NCBI GenBank assembly: GCA_029007575.1
Contig: JAQXIB010000017.1
Location: 1-13,795 of the forward strand
Origin: Clostridiales bacterium
GTDB lineage: Bacteria; Bacillota; Clostridia; Oscillospirales; Ruminococcaceae
Length of the DNA: 13,795 nt
Reading direction: 5' to 3'
In this document: positions 1-7,100 of the stretch, in pieces
Numbering within the stretch: position 1 is the stretch's first letter
How the letters are laid out: each line of letters starts with the position of its first letter
Made by a program: the position numbers and the translations under genes
The notes under the pieces: generated by a model
What the model saw: the letters and a program-made list of their open reading frames with translations, nothing else
Database searches by the model: none
Told to the model about the DNA's origin: nothing

Positions 1-117
1 GTAGCAAGCCGTACGCAGAACAAGGCTTTGCCGCAGTGATTGCGTTTGTCCTTCGAGAGCGTTGTCGACTTTGTCGACACGCTCAAAGGAGCTGAAAAGC
101 GGCTCCTTGGTCAGCCA
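1..117. repeat. Hairpin-rich, probably dispersed repeat sequence
   Basis: No gene is recognised here. Two inverted repeats are visible. The first pairs 57-69 with 73-84 around a TTT loop, with one bulged base; each arm contains GTCGAC flanked by GAGCG/CGCTC. The second pairs AAGGAGC (86-92) with GCTCCTT (102-108). On the minus strand one frame stays open from about 117 to the window edge and would read F-E-R-V-D-K-V-D-N-A-L, but it has no start codon or ribosome binding site in view. Two adjacent hairpins in a stretch that replaces the expected gene body suggest a small mobile or intergenic repeat. It could also be the tail of a gene entering from the left. Copy number in the genome would decide. 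Confidence 0.35.
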
Positions 118-155
118 TCATATCATCCTTGCCATATGTATGATTGGTAATTATT

Positions 156-188
156 TCAGAAATTCGTTAGAAATGCTTCTTTGGTCAT
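156..188 (-). pseudogene. Stub of the gene that normally follows padR (DUF1700-like start)
   Basis: Immediately after padR on the minus strand there is a GGGAG ribosome binding site and an ATG at 188-186. The frame then reads MTKEAFLTNF and stops at TGA (158-156). The peptide resembles the opening of DUF1700-family membrane proteins, which often begin M-T/N-K-x-x-F-L and are commonly encoded directly downstream of PadR-type repressors. Everything after the stop is unlike that family and runs into the hairpin-rich sequence at 1-117. The simplest reading is a gene truncated by deletion or insertion, leaving its translation start behind. The peptide is too short for firm family assignment, so this is inference from position and the first ten residues. 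Confidence 0.35.
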
Positions 189-234
189 ATTAATCTCCCA
201 TCTCTATTGAATTTTTTGTCCGTCGCGTTTGTCA

Positions 235-540
235 TTATTCTTTCTCAATAAAATGATATGCTCTCATTACATCCTGCCACTCGGTGATAAATTCTTTGAT
301 TCGTTCTCTGCCGCATTCTGTGATTTTGTAATATTTTCGTAGCCGGCCGTTGTGTTCTGCTGAGTAAACCGACAGCATGTTAGCTGCTTCAAGCCGTTTT
401 AAAATCGGATAAAGCGTAGACTCTGATATTTCTATATAAGGCGAAACATCCTTAATTAACTGATAACCATAGGAGTCACCGGCCGTCAGTGCTTTTAAGA
501 CACATATCTCAATCAATCCGCGCTTCAGTTGTATATCCAC
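235..540 (-). CDS. PadR-family transcriptional repressor
   Basis: A 101-residue winged-helix regulator of the small PadR subfamily 2. The sequence shows the family hallmarks: an N-terminal QLKRGLIEICVLKAL helix, the GDSYGYQLIKD segment, the recognition-helix region ISESTLYPILKRLEAANML, and a basic wing with GRLRKYYKIT. A C-terminal helix ending FIEKE serves dimerisation in the family. Two GTG codons in a row could start it (543 and 540). The AGGAGG at 553-548 lies 4 bases from the first and 7 from the second, and the second gives the family-typical MDIQLKRG start, so 540 is preferred. PadR proteins of this type usually repress their own operon, often with a DUF1700 or other membrane-protein partner in response to envelope or drug stress. 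Here the partner looks destroyed, leaving the repressor alone. Its targets cannot be read from the window beyond its own promoter. Confidence 0.93.
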   Translation of the reverse strand: MDIQLKRGLIEICVLKALTAGDSYGYQLIKDVSPYIEISESTLYPILKRLEAANMLSVYSAEHNGRLRKYYKITECGRERIKEFITEWQDVMRAYHFIEKE

Positions 541-563
541 CACAACACCTCCTTTTGTATTAT

Positions 564-592
564 ATTATACGACGCATAGTATTGTTTGTCAA
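564..592 (-). promoter_or_regulatory. Sigma-A promoter of padR
   Basis: On the minus strand there is a perfect TTGACA (592-587), a 17-base spacer and a perfect TATAAT (569-564). The AGGAGG ribosome binding site follows about 10 bases later and the GTG start just after it, so the leader is very short. Such a consensus promoter would be strong unless repressed, which fits an autoregulated repressor. Confidence 0.85.
567..582. promoter_or_regulatory. Candidate PadR operator, ATAC-N8-GTAT
   Basis: A dyad ATAC (567-570), eight bases, then GTAT (579-582) overlaps the -10 box and spacer of the padR promoter. It has the same architecture as the known PadR operator pattern ATGT-N8-ACAT. The position would let a bound dimer block RNA polymerase. 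The half-site differs from the classical one, and a four-base dyad in AT-rich DNA can occur by chance, so this remains a prediction. Confidence 0.4.
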
Positions 593-664
593 TAGCGATT
601 GATAAAAATGTTTCAGATTTTGCATTTCAGATAATATCATTGAAAGTCAGATAAAAAACAGTTG

Positions 665-693
665 TTGAGTATGACACGTTTTTGGAGTATAAT
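665..693 (+). promoter_or_regulatory. Promoter of the zinc-knuckle gene
   Basis: TTGAGT (665-670), a 17-base spacer and a perfect TATAAT (688-693) lie just upstream of the gene starting near 723. With the padR promoter it forms a divergent pair. Transcription should start near 700, giving a leader of about 20 bases. Confidence 0.6.
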
Positions 694-722
694 AAAATAT
701 AAGATGATGATAAAAGGTGATG

Positions 723-1328
723 ATGGCATTGCATCATACAAATTTTGCCGGCGACAGTATTGTGCAACAGGATAGTGCTGATGTAGAGATGATGCTGTAC
801 ATATGCAAAAATTGTGATAAAAGTATCTCGATGCCCTTGCTGAAAGGGGAAAGCGAAAGAAGCTTTTTATTTCCTGTATCAACCGGAGCATATTTGTATC
901 TTTCTTTTGAAGAGGATGCGGCGTTATATGACCGCTTTCAAAGCAAGCTGGCACTGTATATTTACCCGTATATTACGTTCCGCGGATTTGAACGGGAATC
1001 CTTTCTGAGATATGTGAACAATCGCATATTTGCGGATTTGGTGGATCATGGATCCGATGAAACGGTGGGCCCGTCAACCAGAATCAGCCGTTGTCCTTAT
1101 TGCGGCTCGCAGAAGCTGAAGCCGATCGGAAAATTAGCAGTCTGCTCTCCGGATGAATCTCAAATATCCATTCGGAAAGCCACTTTAAATCAATGGAACA
1201 GTCTGCCTGAGGAAAAACAAAACAGAAAAATGATTTTGCTGTTGAAACAGTATGCGTCAGAATATCCGACCGAAAAACCGAAAAAGTATACTCTGCTTCG
1301 CAAAAAAGAGGAGAGAAAGGAAGACTGA
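723..1328 (+). CDS. Uncharacterised protein with two CxxC pairs (possible zinc site)
   Basis: A 201-residue soluble protein that I do not recognise. Two cysteine pairs are visible: C-K-N-C at about residues 28-31 and C-P-Y-C-G-S at 124-129. Together they could form one split zinc ribbon around an aromatic-rich middle domain of about 90 residues, rich in Tyr and Phe. The C-terminal 60 residues are basic and end K-K-E-E-R-K-E-D; there is no signal peptide or membrane segment. Successive GTG (717), ATG (720) and ATG (723) codons could start it. The AAAAGG at 712-717 overlaps the first and is best spaced for 723. Two more ATGs at 789/792 lie just before the first CxxC but have only a weak ribosome binding site. 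The gene is monocistronic, with its own promoter and a strong terminator. Zinc binding is inferred from the cysteines only; no function is proposed. Confidence 0.72.
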   Translation: MALHHTNFAGDSIVQQDSADVEMMLYICKNCDKSISMPLLKGESERSFLFPVSTGAYLYLSFEEDAALYDRFQSKLALYIYPYITFRGFERESFLRYVNNRIFADLVDHGSDETVGPSTRISRCPYCGSQKLKPIGKLAVCSPDESQISIRKATLNQWNSLPEEKQNRKMILLLKQYASEYPTEKPKKYTLLRKKEERKED

Positions 1329-1340
1329 ATTTTTCATAGA

Positions 1341-1390
1341 AAAACAGAGAACCGCAGAAATGACTGAAAATTTCTGCGGTTCTCTGTTTT
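1341..1390 (+). terminator. Strong Rho-independent terminator after the zinc-knuckle gene
   Basis: A perfect 21-bp inverted repeat, 1341-1361 with 1370-1390, encloses the 8-base loop GACTGAAA. The outer four base pairs are A-T, so the hairpin ends in TTTT on the plus strand and also on the minus strand, making it potentially bidirectional. It lies 12 bases after the TGA at 1326-1328 and insulates the gene from spoIIE. Confidence 0.93.
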
Positions 1391-1423
1391 ACGACAAAAT
1401 TTTCCATTTTTACTCGATATAAT
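1390..1423 (+). promoter_or_regulatory. spoIIE promoter with Spo0A-box-like site
   Basis: A perfect TATAAT lies at 1418-1423. Read on the minus strand, 1399-1390 is TTTTGTCGTA, which matches 9 of 10 positions of the Spo0A box TTTTGTCRAA. The best -35-like hexamer within it, ACGACA (1391-1396), is separated from the -10 by 21 bases. The B. subtilis spoIIE and spoIIG promoters, which Spo0A-P activates with sigma-A, are known for such long spacing and for 0A boxes over the -35 region. The site directly abuts the upstream terminator. No binding was tested; a single box could be chance, but it is placed where it should be. Confidence 0.55.
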
Positions 1424-1495
1424 ATGTTATGCAAACGCAAGGAAAAATATTCCAATGATATTTTTCCCGGAAACTATGATATCGGGGTGTTATAT

Positions 1496-3802
1496 TTGAA
1501 AACGGCAGAAGCGAAGAGAACGGTTGTAAAACCTAAAGTTAATATATTGGTGATAAAATCGGTGATTTTTTCATTAATCGCCTTTTTGGTATCAGACGCG
1601 CAGGTCATGGGAAGCTTATCTCCGTTTGGACTCGCATTAACGGCGGCAGTTCCGCTTCGCATGTCATATGTTTCTTTCGTCGGCTGTCTTACAGGCTATC
1701 TGGTTCGCGGCAAATTCTTTGAAAGCTTGTCTTATATAGCGGCACTCGTTCTGGTTTTGGCGGCAAAACAACTGATGAGACCATATCGCAAACTGCGTGA
1801 TAACATGCTGGTGTTATCGATCGTGGCCGGAGTTGTTTCCTTGATCAGCGGTGTCATTGTTTCTGTCGCAACGCATCAATCCGGTACTTTTCTTTTCCTG
1901 AAGGTATTGGAAGCGGCGTTGGCATCGGGAATGACGTTGTTTTGTAGATTGAGCTATAAAGCGATATTCGGTGGCAAGCCGATTCATATGTATGATACGG
2001 CCGAGTCGGCAAGTTGCATTATTGTCGGAATTATGACCATTATTGCTCTGAGCGGAGTAGAATGGTACGGCAACAGCTTGGGCAGAATATTGTCTGTTTT
2101 TTTGATTCTCGGAGCGGCTTATTGCGGCGGGATCGGCGGATGTGCAACAGTATCCATTGCGGCGGCGATTGCCATGACGCTGTACAGTCCGGATCTGGCA
2201 ATTATCGGGGGAATCTATGTGGTTGCAGGCTTTATTGCGGCGGTGTTTCGGCCGGCGGGAAAAATCGGACAAGTTGCCGTGTTTATTTCTGTCAACATTT
2301 TCGGATTACTTGTTGTAAAGGCGGACAGAAGCGCTATTTACAGTCTGTTAGATGTACTGATTGGAACAACGGCATTTATGCTGGTACCGGAGAGAACGCT
2401 GAAAAGAATCAAATTTCCCGCCAAAGAAGTACAGCCGGTGGATGTAACCGCAAACCAGACCGGAATATCCGCTAAACTTGGATTTGCCTCAAAAACATTG
2501 CTGGATCTTCAACAGTCCATTGAGAATGTTTCCCGGAAAATGAATGATATTTCCGCTCACAATATTTCGACTGTATATGACAAAACAGCGGAGCATGTTT
2601 GCAAGCGATGCGGACTGAAAATGTTCTGTTGGGAAACTTCTTACAGTGAAGCGATGGACGCCTTTAATCATATCGGAAAGACACTGCGAAGCGACGGAAA
2701 AATCACTAAGGACAGCATGCCGATCTATTTTCAGCAGAAATGCTGCAAGTTAGATGAGTTAGTGATAGACCTAAATCACAATTATCAGGATTTTCTGGCA
2801 AAAGAAAATGCCAACCGCAGAGTGTCGGATGTCAGAAATGTAGCAATAGAACAATTTAACGGAATTGCGGACATGCTGTGCGAGGTCAGCACCGAACTGG
2901 CGGATATTCAGCACTTTGACCGCGATGCACAGAACAAGGTCAAGGAGATGTTTGAACGCTTTTCGGAACAGCCGAAAGAGGTTAGCTGTATGCTTGATAA
3001 ATACGGCAGAATGTGTATCGAAGCGTATTTCGACACTCCTTTTCACACCAACCTGAATATCATTGCCGAAGCATTGTCGGAGGTGTTGAAACGGGATTTT
3101 GAAATTCCCAGTAAAGCCGAAGTAAACGGAGAAGAAAAGCTGTCTTTTTTCGAAAAGGCGAATTATCGGCTGGAATTTTATGCGGCACAGCAAAATGCGA
3201 TCGGCGGGCAGGTGTGCGGTGATTGCTATGAATATTTTTTGGACGGGAAAGGCTTTGCCCATATGATATTAAGCGATGGAATGGGAACCGGCACCCGCGC
3301 CGCAGTGGACAGCGTCATGACCTGCAATCTTTTCTTGAAACTCATCAAAGCGGGATTCGGCTTTGAATCCGCACTCAAACTGTTAAATTCCTCTCTTTTT
3401 ATGAAATCCAGCGATGAATCTCTTGCTACCTTAGATATCGGATGCGTAGATCTGTATACCGGTAAGATGGAATTGATGAAAGCGGGTGCGGCAGCCTCTT
3501 TTATTTATCACAAGGGAAGCGTACAAAAGATCGATTGCCAATCCCTTCCGGTTGGGATTTTACAGGGGATTCGCTTCGATCAAACTGAAATGATGCTGGA
3601 AGACGGTGATATCGTGGCCATGGTTTCGGACGGGGTGTTGGAAACAGGAGAAGACTGGGTGGAAGCGGAAATGGAGCTGTATTGTGATAAAAGCGCCAGG
3701 GAGTTGGCTGCTTATATCTGCCGTGAAGCACAGCGCCGAAGGATTGACGGACACAGCGATGACATCACTGTAATGATCTCAAAAATAAAAAAAGTCTGCT
3801 GA
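1496..3802 (+). CDS. spoIIE: Stage II sporulation protein E (PP2C phosphatase)
   Basis: SpoIIE sits at the asymmetric septum, interacts with FtsZ, and dephosphorylates SpoIIAA-P to release sigma-F in the forespore. The N-terminal 290 or so residues hold about ten hydrophobic segments. A central region carries the conserved cysteine cluster C-K-R-C...C-W-E (residues 369-380). The C-terminal PP2C domain shows the metal-binding aspartates in G-G-Q-V-C-G-D (D576), S-D-G-M-G-T-G (D594), V-S-D-G-V (D712) and H-S-D-D-I-T (D755/756). The frame is open from an ATG at 1424, but that codon touches the -10 box and has no ribosome binding site. The TTG at 1496 lies 6 bases after GGGGTG (1484-1489) and is preferred, giving 768 residues against about 827 in B. 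subtilis. The gene is complete and alone in its transcript, with its own promoter and terminators after it. The usual Bacillus neighbours tilS, hpt and ftsH are absent. Confidence 0.95.
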   Translation: MKTAEAKRTVVKPKVNILVIKSVIFSLIAFLVSDAQVMGSLSPFGLALTAAVPLRMSYVSFVGCLTGYLVRGKFFESLSYIAALVLVLAAKQLMRPYRKLRDNMLVLSIVAGVVSLISGVIVSVATHQSGTFLFLKVLEAALASGMTLFCRLSYKAIFGGKPIHMYDTAESASCIIVGIMTIIALSGVEWYGNSLGRILSVFLILGAAYCGGIGGCATVSIAAAIAMTLYSPDLAIIGGIYVVAGFIAAVFRPAGKIGQVAVFISVNIFGLLVVKADRSAIYSLLDVLIGTTAFMLVPERTLKRIKFPAKEVQPVDVTANQTGISAKLGFASKTLLDLQQSIENVSRKMNDISAHNISTVYDKTAEHVCKRCGLKMFCWETSYSEAMDAFNHIGKTLRSDGKITKDSMPIYFQQKCCKLDELVIDLNHNYQDFLAKENANRRVSDVRNVAIEQFNGIADMLCEVSTELADIQHFDRDAQNKVKEMFERFSEQPKEVSCMLDKYGRMCIEAYFDTPFHTNLNIIAEALSEVLKRDFEIPSKAEVNGEEKLSFFEKANYRLEFYAAQQNAIGGQVCGDCYEYFLDGKGFAHMILSDGMGTGTRAAVDSVMTCNLFLKLIKAGFGFESALKLLNSSLFMKSSDESLATLDIGCVDLYTGKMELMKAGAAASFIYHKGSVQKIDCQSLPVGILQGIRFDQTEMMLEDGDIVAMVSDGVLETGEDWVEAEMELYCDKSARELAAYICREAQRRRIDGHSDDITVMISKIKKVC

Positions 3803-3824
3803 ACAATCAAATAATTTGACCTGT

Positions 3825-3883
3825 CCGAACGACTATCGCTGTACAGAGCGAGAAAAAGGCGAAATTTCATATGAATTGTTCGG
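3825..3883. other. Possible structured RNA in the spoIIE 3' region
   Basis: CCGAAC (3825-3830) pairs with GTTCGG (3878-3883) and encloses a smaller hairpin, TCGCT (3836-3840) with AGCGA (3847-3851) around GTACAG. A longer-range match, GAACAAT (3801-3807) with ATTGTTC (3875-3881), competes with the outer stem. No T-tract follows on the plus strand, so it is not a terminator. It could be a folded 3' UTR or a small RNA, or chance pairing. No known riboswitch or T-box motif is recognised. Confidence 0.25.
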
Positions 3884-3890
3884 TGAGTAT

Positions 3891-3912
3891 AAAAAAAGCC
3901 GGATAGCCGGCT
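3891..3912 (-). terminator. Minus-strand intrinsic terminator without an obvious gene
   Basis: AGCCGG (3897-3902) pairs with CCGGCT (3907-3912) around ATAG. Seven A residues at 3891-3897 precede it, so on the minus strand the GC-rich hairpin is followed by seven T residues. This is terminator geometry for leftward transcription, yet no minus-strand gene is recognised to the right. It may catch antisense transcription toward spoIIE, end an unseen small RNA, or be left over from an earlier gene order. Confidence 0.5.
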
Positions 3913-3922
3913 GGATATAACG

Positions 3923-3958
3923 AAAAGGCTGTGACAGAGAATTTTGTCACAGCCTTTT
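3923..3958 (+). terminator. Intrinsic terminator between spoIIE and the NRPS gene
   Basis: A perfect 14-bp inverted repeat, 3923-3936 with 3945-3958, encloses an 8-base loop GAGAATTT and ends in CCTTTT. The A-rich 5' arm makes it usable on both strands. It separates spoIIE transcription from the NRPS gene, which then needs its own promoter. Confidence 0.85.
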
Positions 3959-4087
3959 GCGGCTGTTTCGCCTTCGGTCTTACGAAATTTTAACCGCCCG
4001 GCAAATTGAATAGTTTGTAAATTTAGTTTTATACATATTGACAATCGAATTATTTTATATCTATTTTGCATAGTATTATTTAGGTAA

Positions 4088-4131
4088 ATTTGTCGAAAAA
4101 TGTTGCAATCTAAGGATAAAAAGAATATAAT
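4088..4131 (+). promoter_or_regulatory. NRPS promoter with Spo0A-box-like site
   Basis: TTGCAA (4103-4108), a 17-base spacer and a perfect TATAAT (4126-4131) give a plausible sigma-A promoter with transcription starting near 4138. Directly upstream, 4088-4097 reads ATTTGTCGAA, matching 9 of 10 positions of the Spo0A box TTTTGTCRAA and all of the TGTCGAA core. Its centre lies about 45 bases before the predicted start, a usual place for a Spo0A activator site. Another TTGACA at 4038-4043 has only a weak partner (TATTTT, 4062-4067, 18-base spacing) and could be a second, weaker promoter. Spo0A control is a prediction from sequence. Confidence 0.55.
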
Positions 4132-4158
4132 AACAATAAGTAGTACTTTTTATAACTT

Positions 4159-4173
4159 TAAGGAGACTCCTTA
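4159..4173 (+). promoter_or_regulatory. NRPS ribosome binding site inside a palindrome
   Basis: The ribosome binding site AAGGAG (4160-4165) lies 9 bases before the ATG at 4175 and is the left half of the palindrome TAAGGAGACTCCTTA. As RNA it could fold into a short stem (TAAGG/CCTTA, loop AGACT) that hides the site; as DNA it could be an operator. The stem is only 5 bp, so any effect on translation would be modest. Confidence 0.5.
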
Positions 4174-4174
4174 G

Positions 4175-7100
4175 ATGAAATACGATACCGGCATGTCAAG
4201 TTGTTATCCTTTGTCAAACAGCCAATTGAATATTTGGAATCTGGAGCAATCTTTTCAGGGGACTTCTATCAACAATATTTGTGAGACCATACGAATCAAG
4301 GGCGTTTTGGATATTGTATTACTGCAAACCTGTTTAAACCAGATCTTAAAAGCCGACCCCTCTCTTCGCACGCAAATTACGTTGGATGAAGCACGGCAAC
4401 CGGTACAGTATGAAAAAGAGTATGAGGAGATCTTATTTCCTGTTTTTGATTTTTCCGCGACGAATATCACTGGTTTTGAACATTGGGAAAACAGTGTCAC
4501 TCGTCAGGTAATGCCAGTGTTGGATGCACCGCTTTATTATTTTGCCATCATTAAGCTGAGCGAGCATGAGGGCGGTGTCTTCATTAAGACGCATCATATT
4601 ATTTCTGACGGATGGTCGCAGGTTTCCCTGATCAATCGTATCGCGCAAACTTATTTGGCATTGCTCAACCGGGAACCAGTAACGCTGCCTTTGTCTCCGA
4701 GCTACCGGCTGCATGTTGAGAAAGAGCAGGAATATTTGTCCTCTAAAGCATGTGAACGGGATCGAAAGTTCTGGCAGGAAACTTTGCATAATGCGGGACA
4801 GGCTGTGTCCCTGAAAGATCATATCAATGCGGAGCTAAGCCCGGTCGGTCAGCGGAAAACCTTTTATTTGTCCGAAAAATTAAATCATACGCTGAATGCC
4901 TTCTGTACAAGCCACCGTGTTGCTCCGTTTGCGGTGTTTTATATGGCGATGGCAATTTATTTAAAACGGGTTCGCCATGCCGATAAAATTTGTATCGGCG
5001 CACCGATTCATAATCGGATGGACATTACCGACCGGCAGACGACCGGAATGTTTGTCAGCACTTTGCCCTTTTTTACCCAGTTAGATGAAAATTGGAGTTT
5101 TGAGGAATTAAACCGGCATCTTTCGGATGACTGGCTGGATTTGTTGCGCCATCAGCGGCTGCCGTTTTCCGAGATCATTTCCGCTGCCAAGCAAACCAAT
5201 CCTGATTTTGAAAGGCCGTTTCATCTGGTCCTGTCTTTTCATAACAGCCAAGCCTATCGCAACAGAGATACTTTGGTTACTTTTTCGGGACAGTGGCATT
5301 ATGCCGGATATCAAGCGGAGCATATTTGTATTCATTTGAACAATATCGAAGATGAACGGCGTTATTCTGTAAATTACGATTATCTTTCTCAGTTATATTC
5401 TAAATATGAAATTGAAGATTTTCATTATTACATTCTCAATATTTTGACGCAGGCTTTGGCTTTCCCCGATCGTCCGATACGGGAGCTTTCCGTTCTGGGC
5501 GCGGAGGAAGAAGAAAAAGTTTTATACTCTTTTAACCGTACCGACGCTTTCTATTATGAGGGCAATCTCTGTCAGAAGCTGGAAGAAATCTGTCAGCAGC
5601 ATCCCGAACGGGTAGCAGTCATTTGTTCCGGACGCCGCTATACCTATCGGGAGTTATGGGATCGGGCAAATGCTGCGGCGCAGGAAATATTCCGTATTAT
5701 TCCAAGCGGGAAACAAATCGTGGCTGTTTTGCTGCCGAAATCCTATGATCTGTTTTGCGCGATGGCAGCGATTATTCGTTCCGGCTGCGCATGGGTGATC
5801 GTGTCCCCGCAATTACCGGAACAGCGCGTCAGGCAAATTGTTTCTGACAGCGATGCCGCTGTGGTTTTGTCCACCCAGTCGTTAGCGGAGCGGTTTCTTG
5901 GAGCAGATACCGATATTCCGGTGATTGACATCGAAAAACTGTCGGGAGACGGACAGGTTCTGTTTCCCTGTCCTGCAACCGCGCACGATCTTGCCTATTT
6001 GGTTTATACTTCCGGCAGTACCGGTACGCCGAAAGGCGTGGAAATAGAACAGCATTCTTTGCTTAATTTTGCGGAGGCAATGGCACCGCTGTATGGCAAG
6101 GGAGCTGTTTTGTCTTTGTGCAATATCAGCTTTGATGCTTTTCTGTTGGAAAGCATCGTTTCGTTGTTGAACGGTCAAACCATTGTTTTACCGACCGAGT
6201 ATGAACAAGAAGATCCGGCGAAGCTTGCGGATTTGATCCGTTCTTATGCTGTCGGATTTATGGCAACGACTCCGTCAAGGCTGACCGCTTATTTAAAGAA
6301 CAAGGACTTTTCATCGGCAATTTCTCGGCTGGAAACGATTATCTGCGGAGGAGAGGCGTTTCCAGCCAGTCTGCTCAAGACGCTTTCGTCCTGTAAAAAT
6401 ATACGAATCTACAACCAATACGGACCCTCTGAGACGACCATCGGCGTCAGCACCGATTTGTTAAACGGGGCTCCCTTGATTTGCGTCGGCGCCCCGATGC
6501 AAAATTGTCGGTTTTATGTTTTGGATAAGCAGCTTCGCCCGCTTCCGATCGGGATTGACGGAGATTTATATATCGGCGGCGTTTGTGTCGGCCGGGGTTA
6601 TCATAATGCACCGGAGTTAACGGAAAAATCCTTTTTGGACAATCCGTATGAATCGGGAGAGCGAATTTACCGCACCGGTGATATTGCCTCTTGGACCGAA
6701 AACGGCGAAGTGGTTATCAAGGGCAGAAAGGATGGGCAGATCAAGCTGCGGGGACAGCGCATCGAGCCGGAGGAAATCGCTTCCTGTTTGATGCTCCATC
6801 CGGCAGTTCGGCAGGCTGTGGTCCGATTACTCGATATCAATGGACAGGATATGCTGGTTGCATATTATGTTGCGGAGCATCCTTTGTCCGAATCAGAGCT
6901 GTTGGAATTTGCGGCTACTTATCTGCCGGGGTATATGATTCCGTCTTTGTTTCAACCGGTGCAGGATATCCCGCTTACGTCAAACGGAAAGGTTAATGAT
7001 TCCCTGCTCCCGATTCCGGAAGTCAAACGATGCGATGCTTTAGACGGGTATTCCGGTGAATCGGCGGATAAGGTTCTTTCGGTCTTTCGTAAAATATTGA

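Noticed and set aside
1084..1455. 123-codon minus-strand frame across the terminator at 1341-1390
   Set aside because: It reads through a perfect 21-bp terminator stem, and its composition is that of antisense to coding DNA.
1424..1495. Longer spoIIE N-terminus starting at ATG 1424
   Set aside because: The ATG abuts the TATAAT box and has no ribosome binding site; TTG 1496 has GGGGTG at good spacing.
3712..4071. 119-codon open frame on the minus strand across the spoIIE end and the intergenic region
   Set aside because: It runs through two terminator hairpins, overlaps the spoIIE end, has no ribosome binding site, and its protein looks like random translation.
3803..4174. Riboswitch, T-box or tRNA in the long gap before the NRPS
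   Set aside because: No T-box sequence, cloverleaf or known riboswitch core is visible; the hairpins present are explained as terminators or weak pairing.
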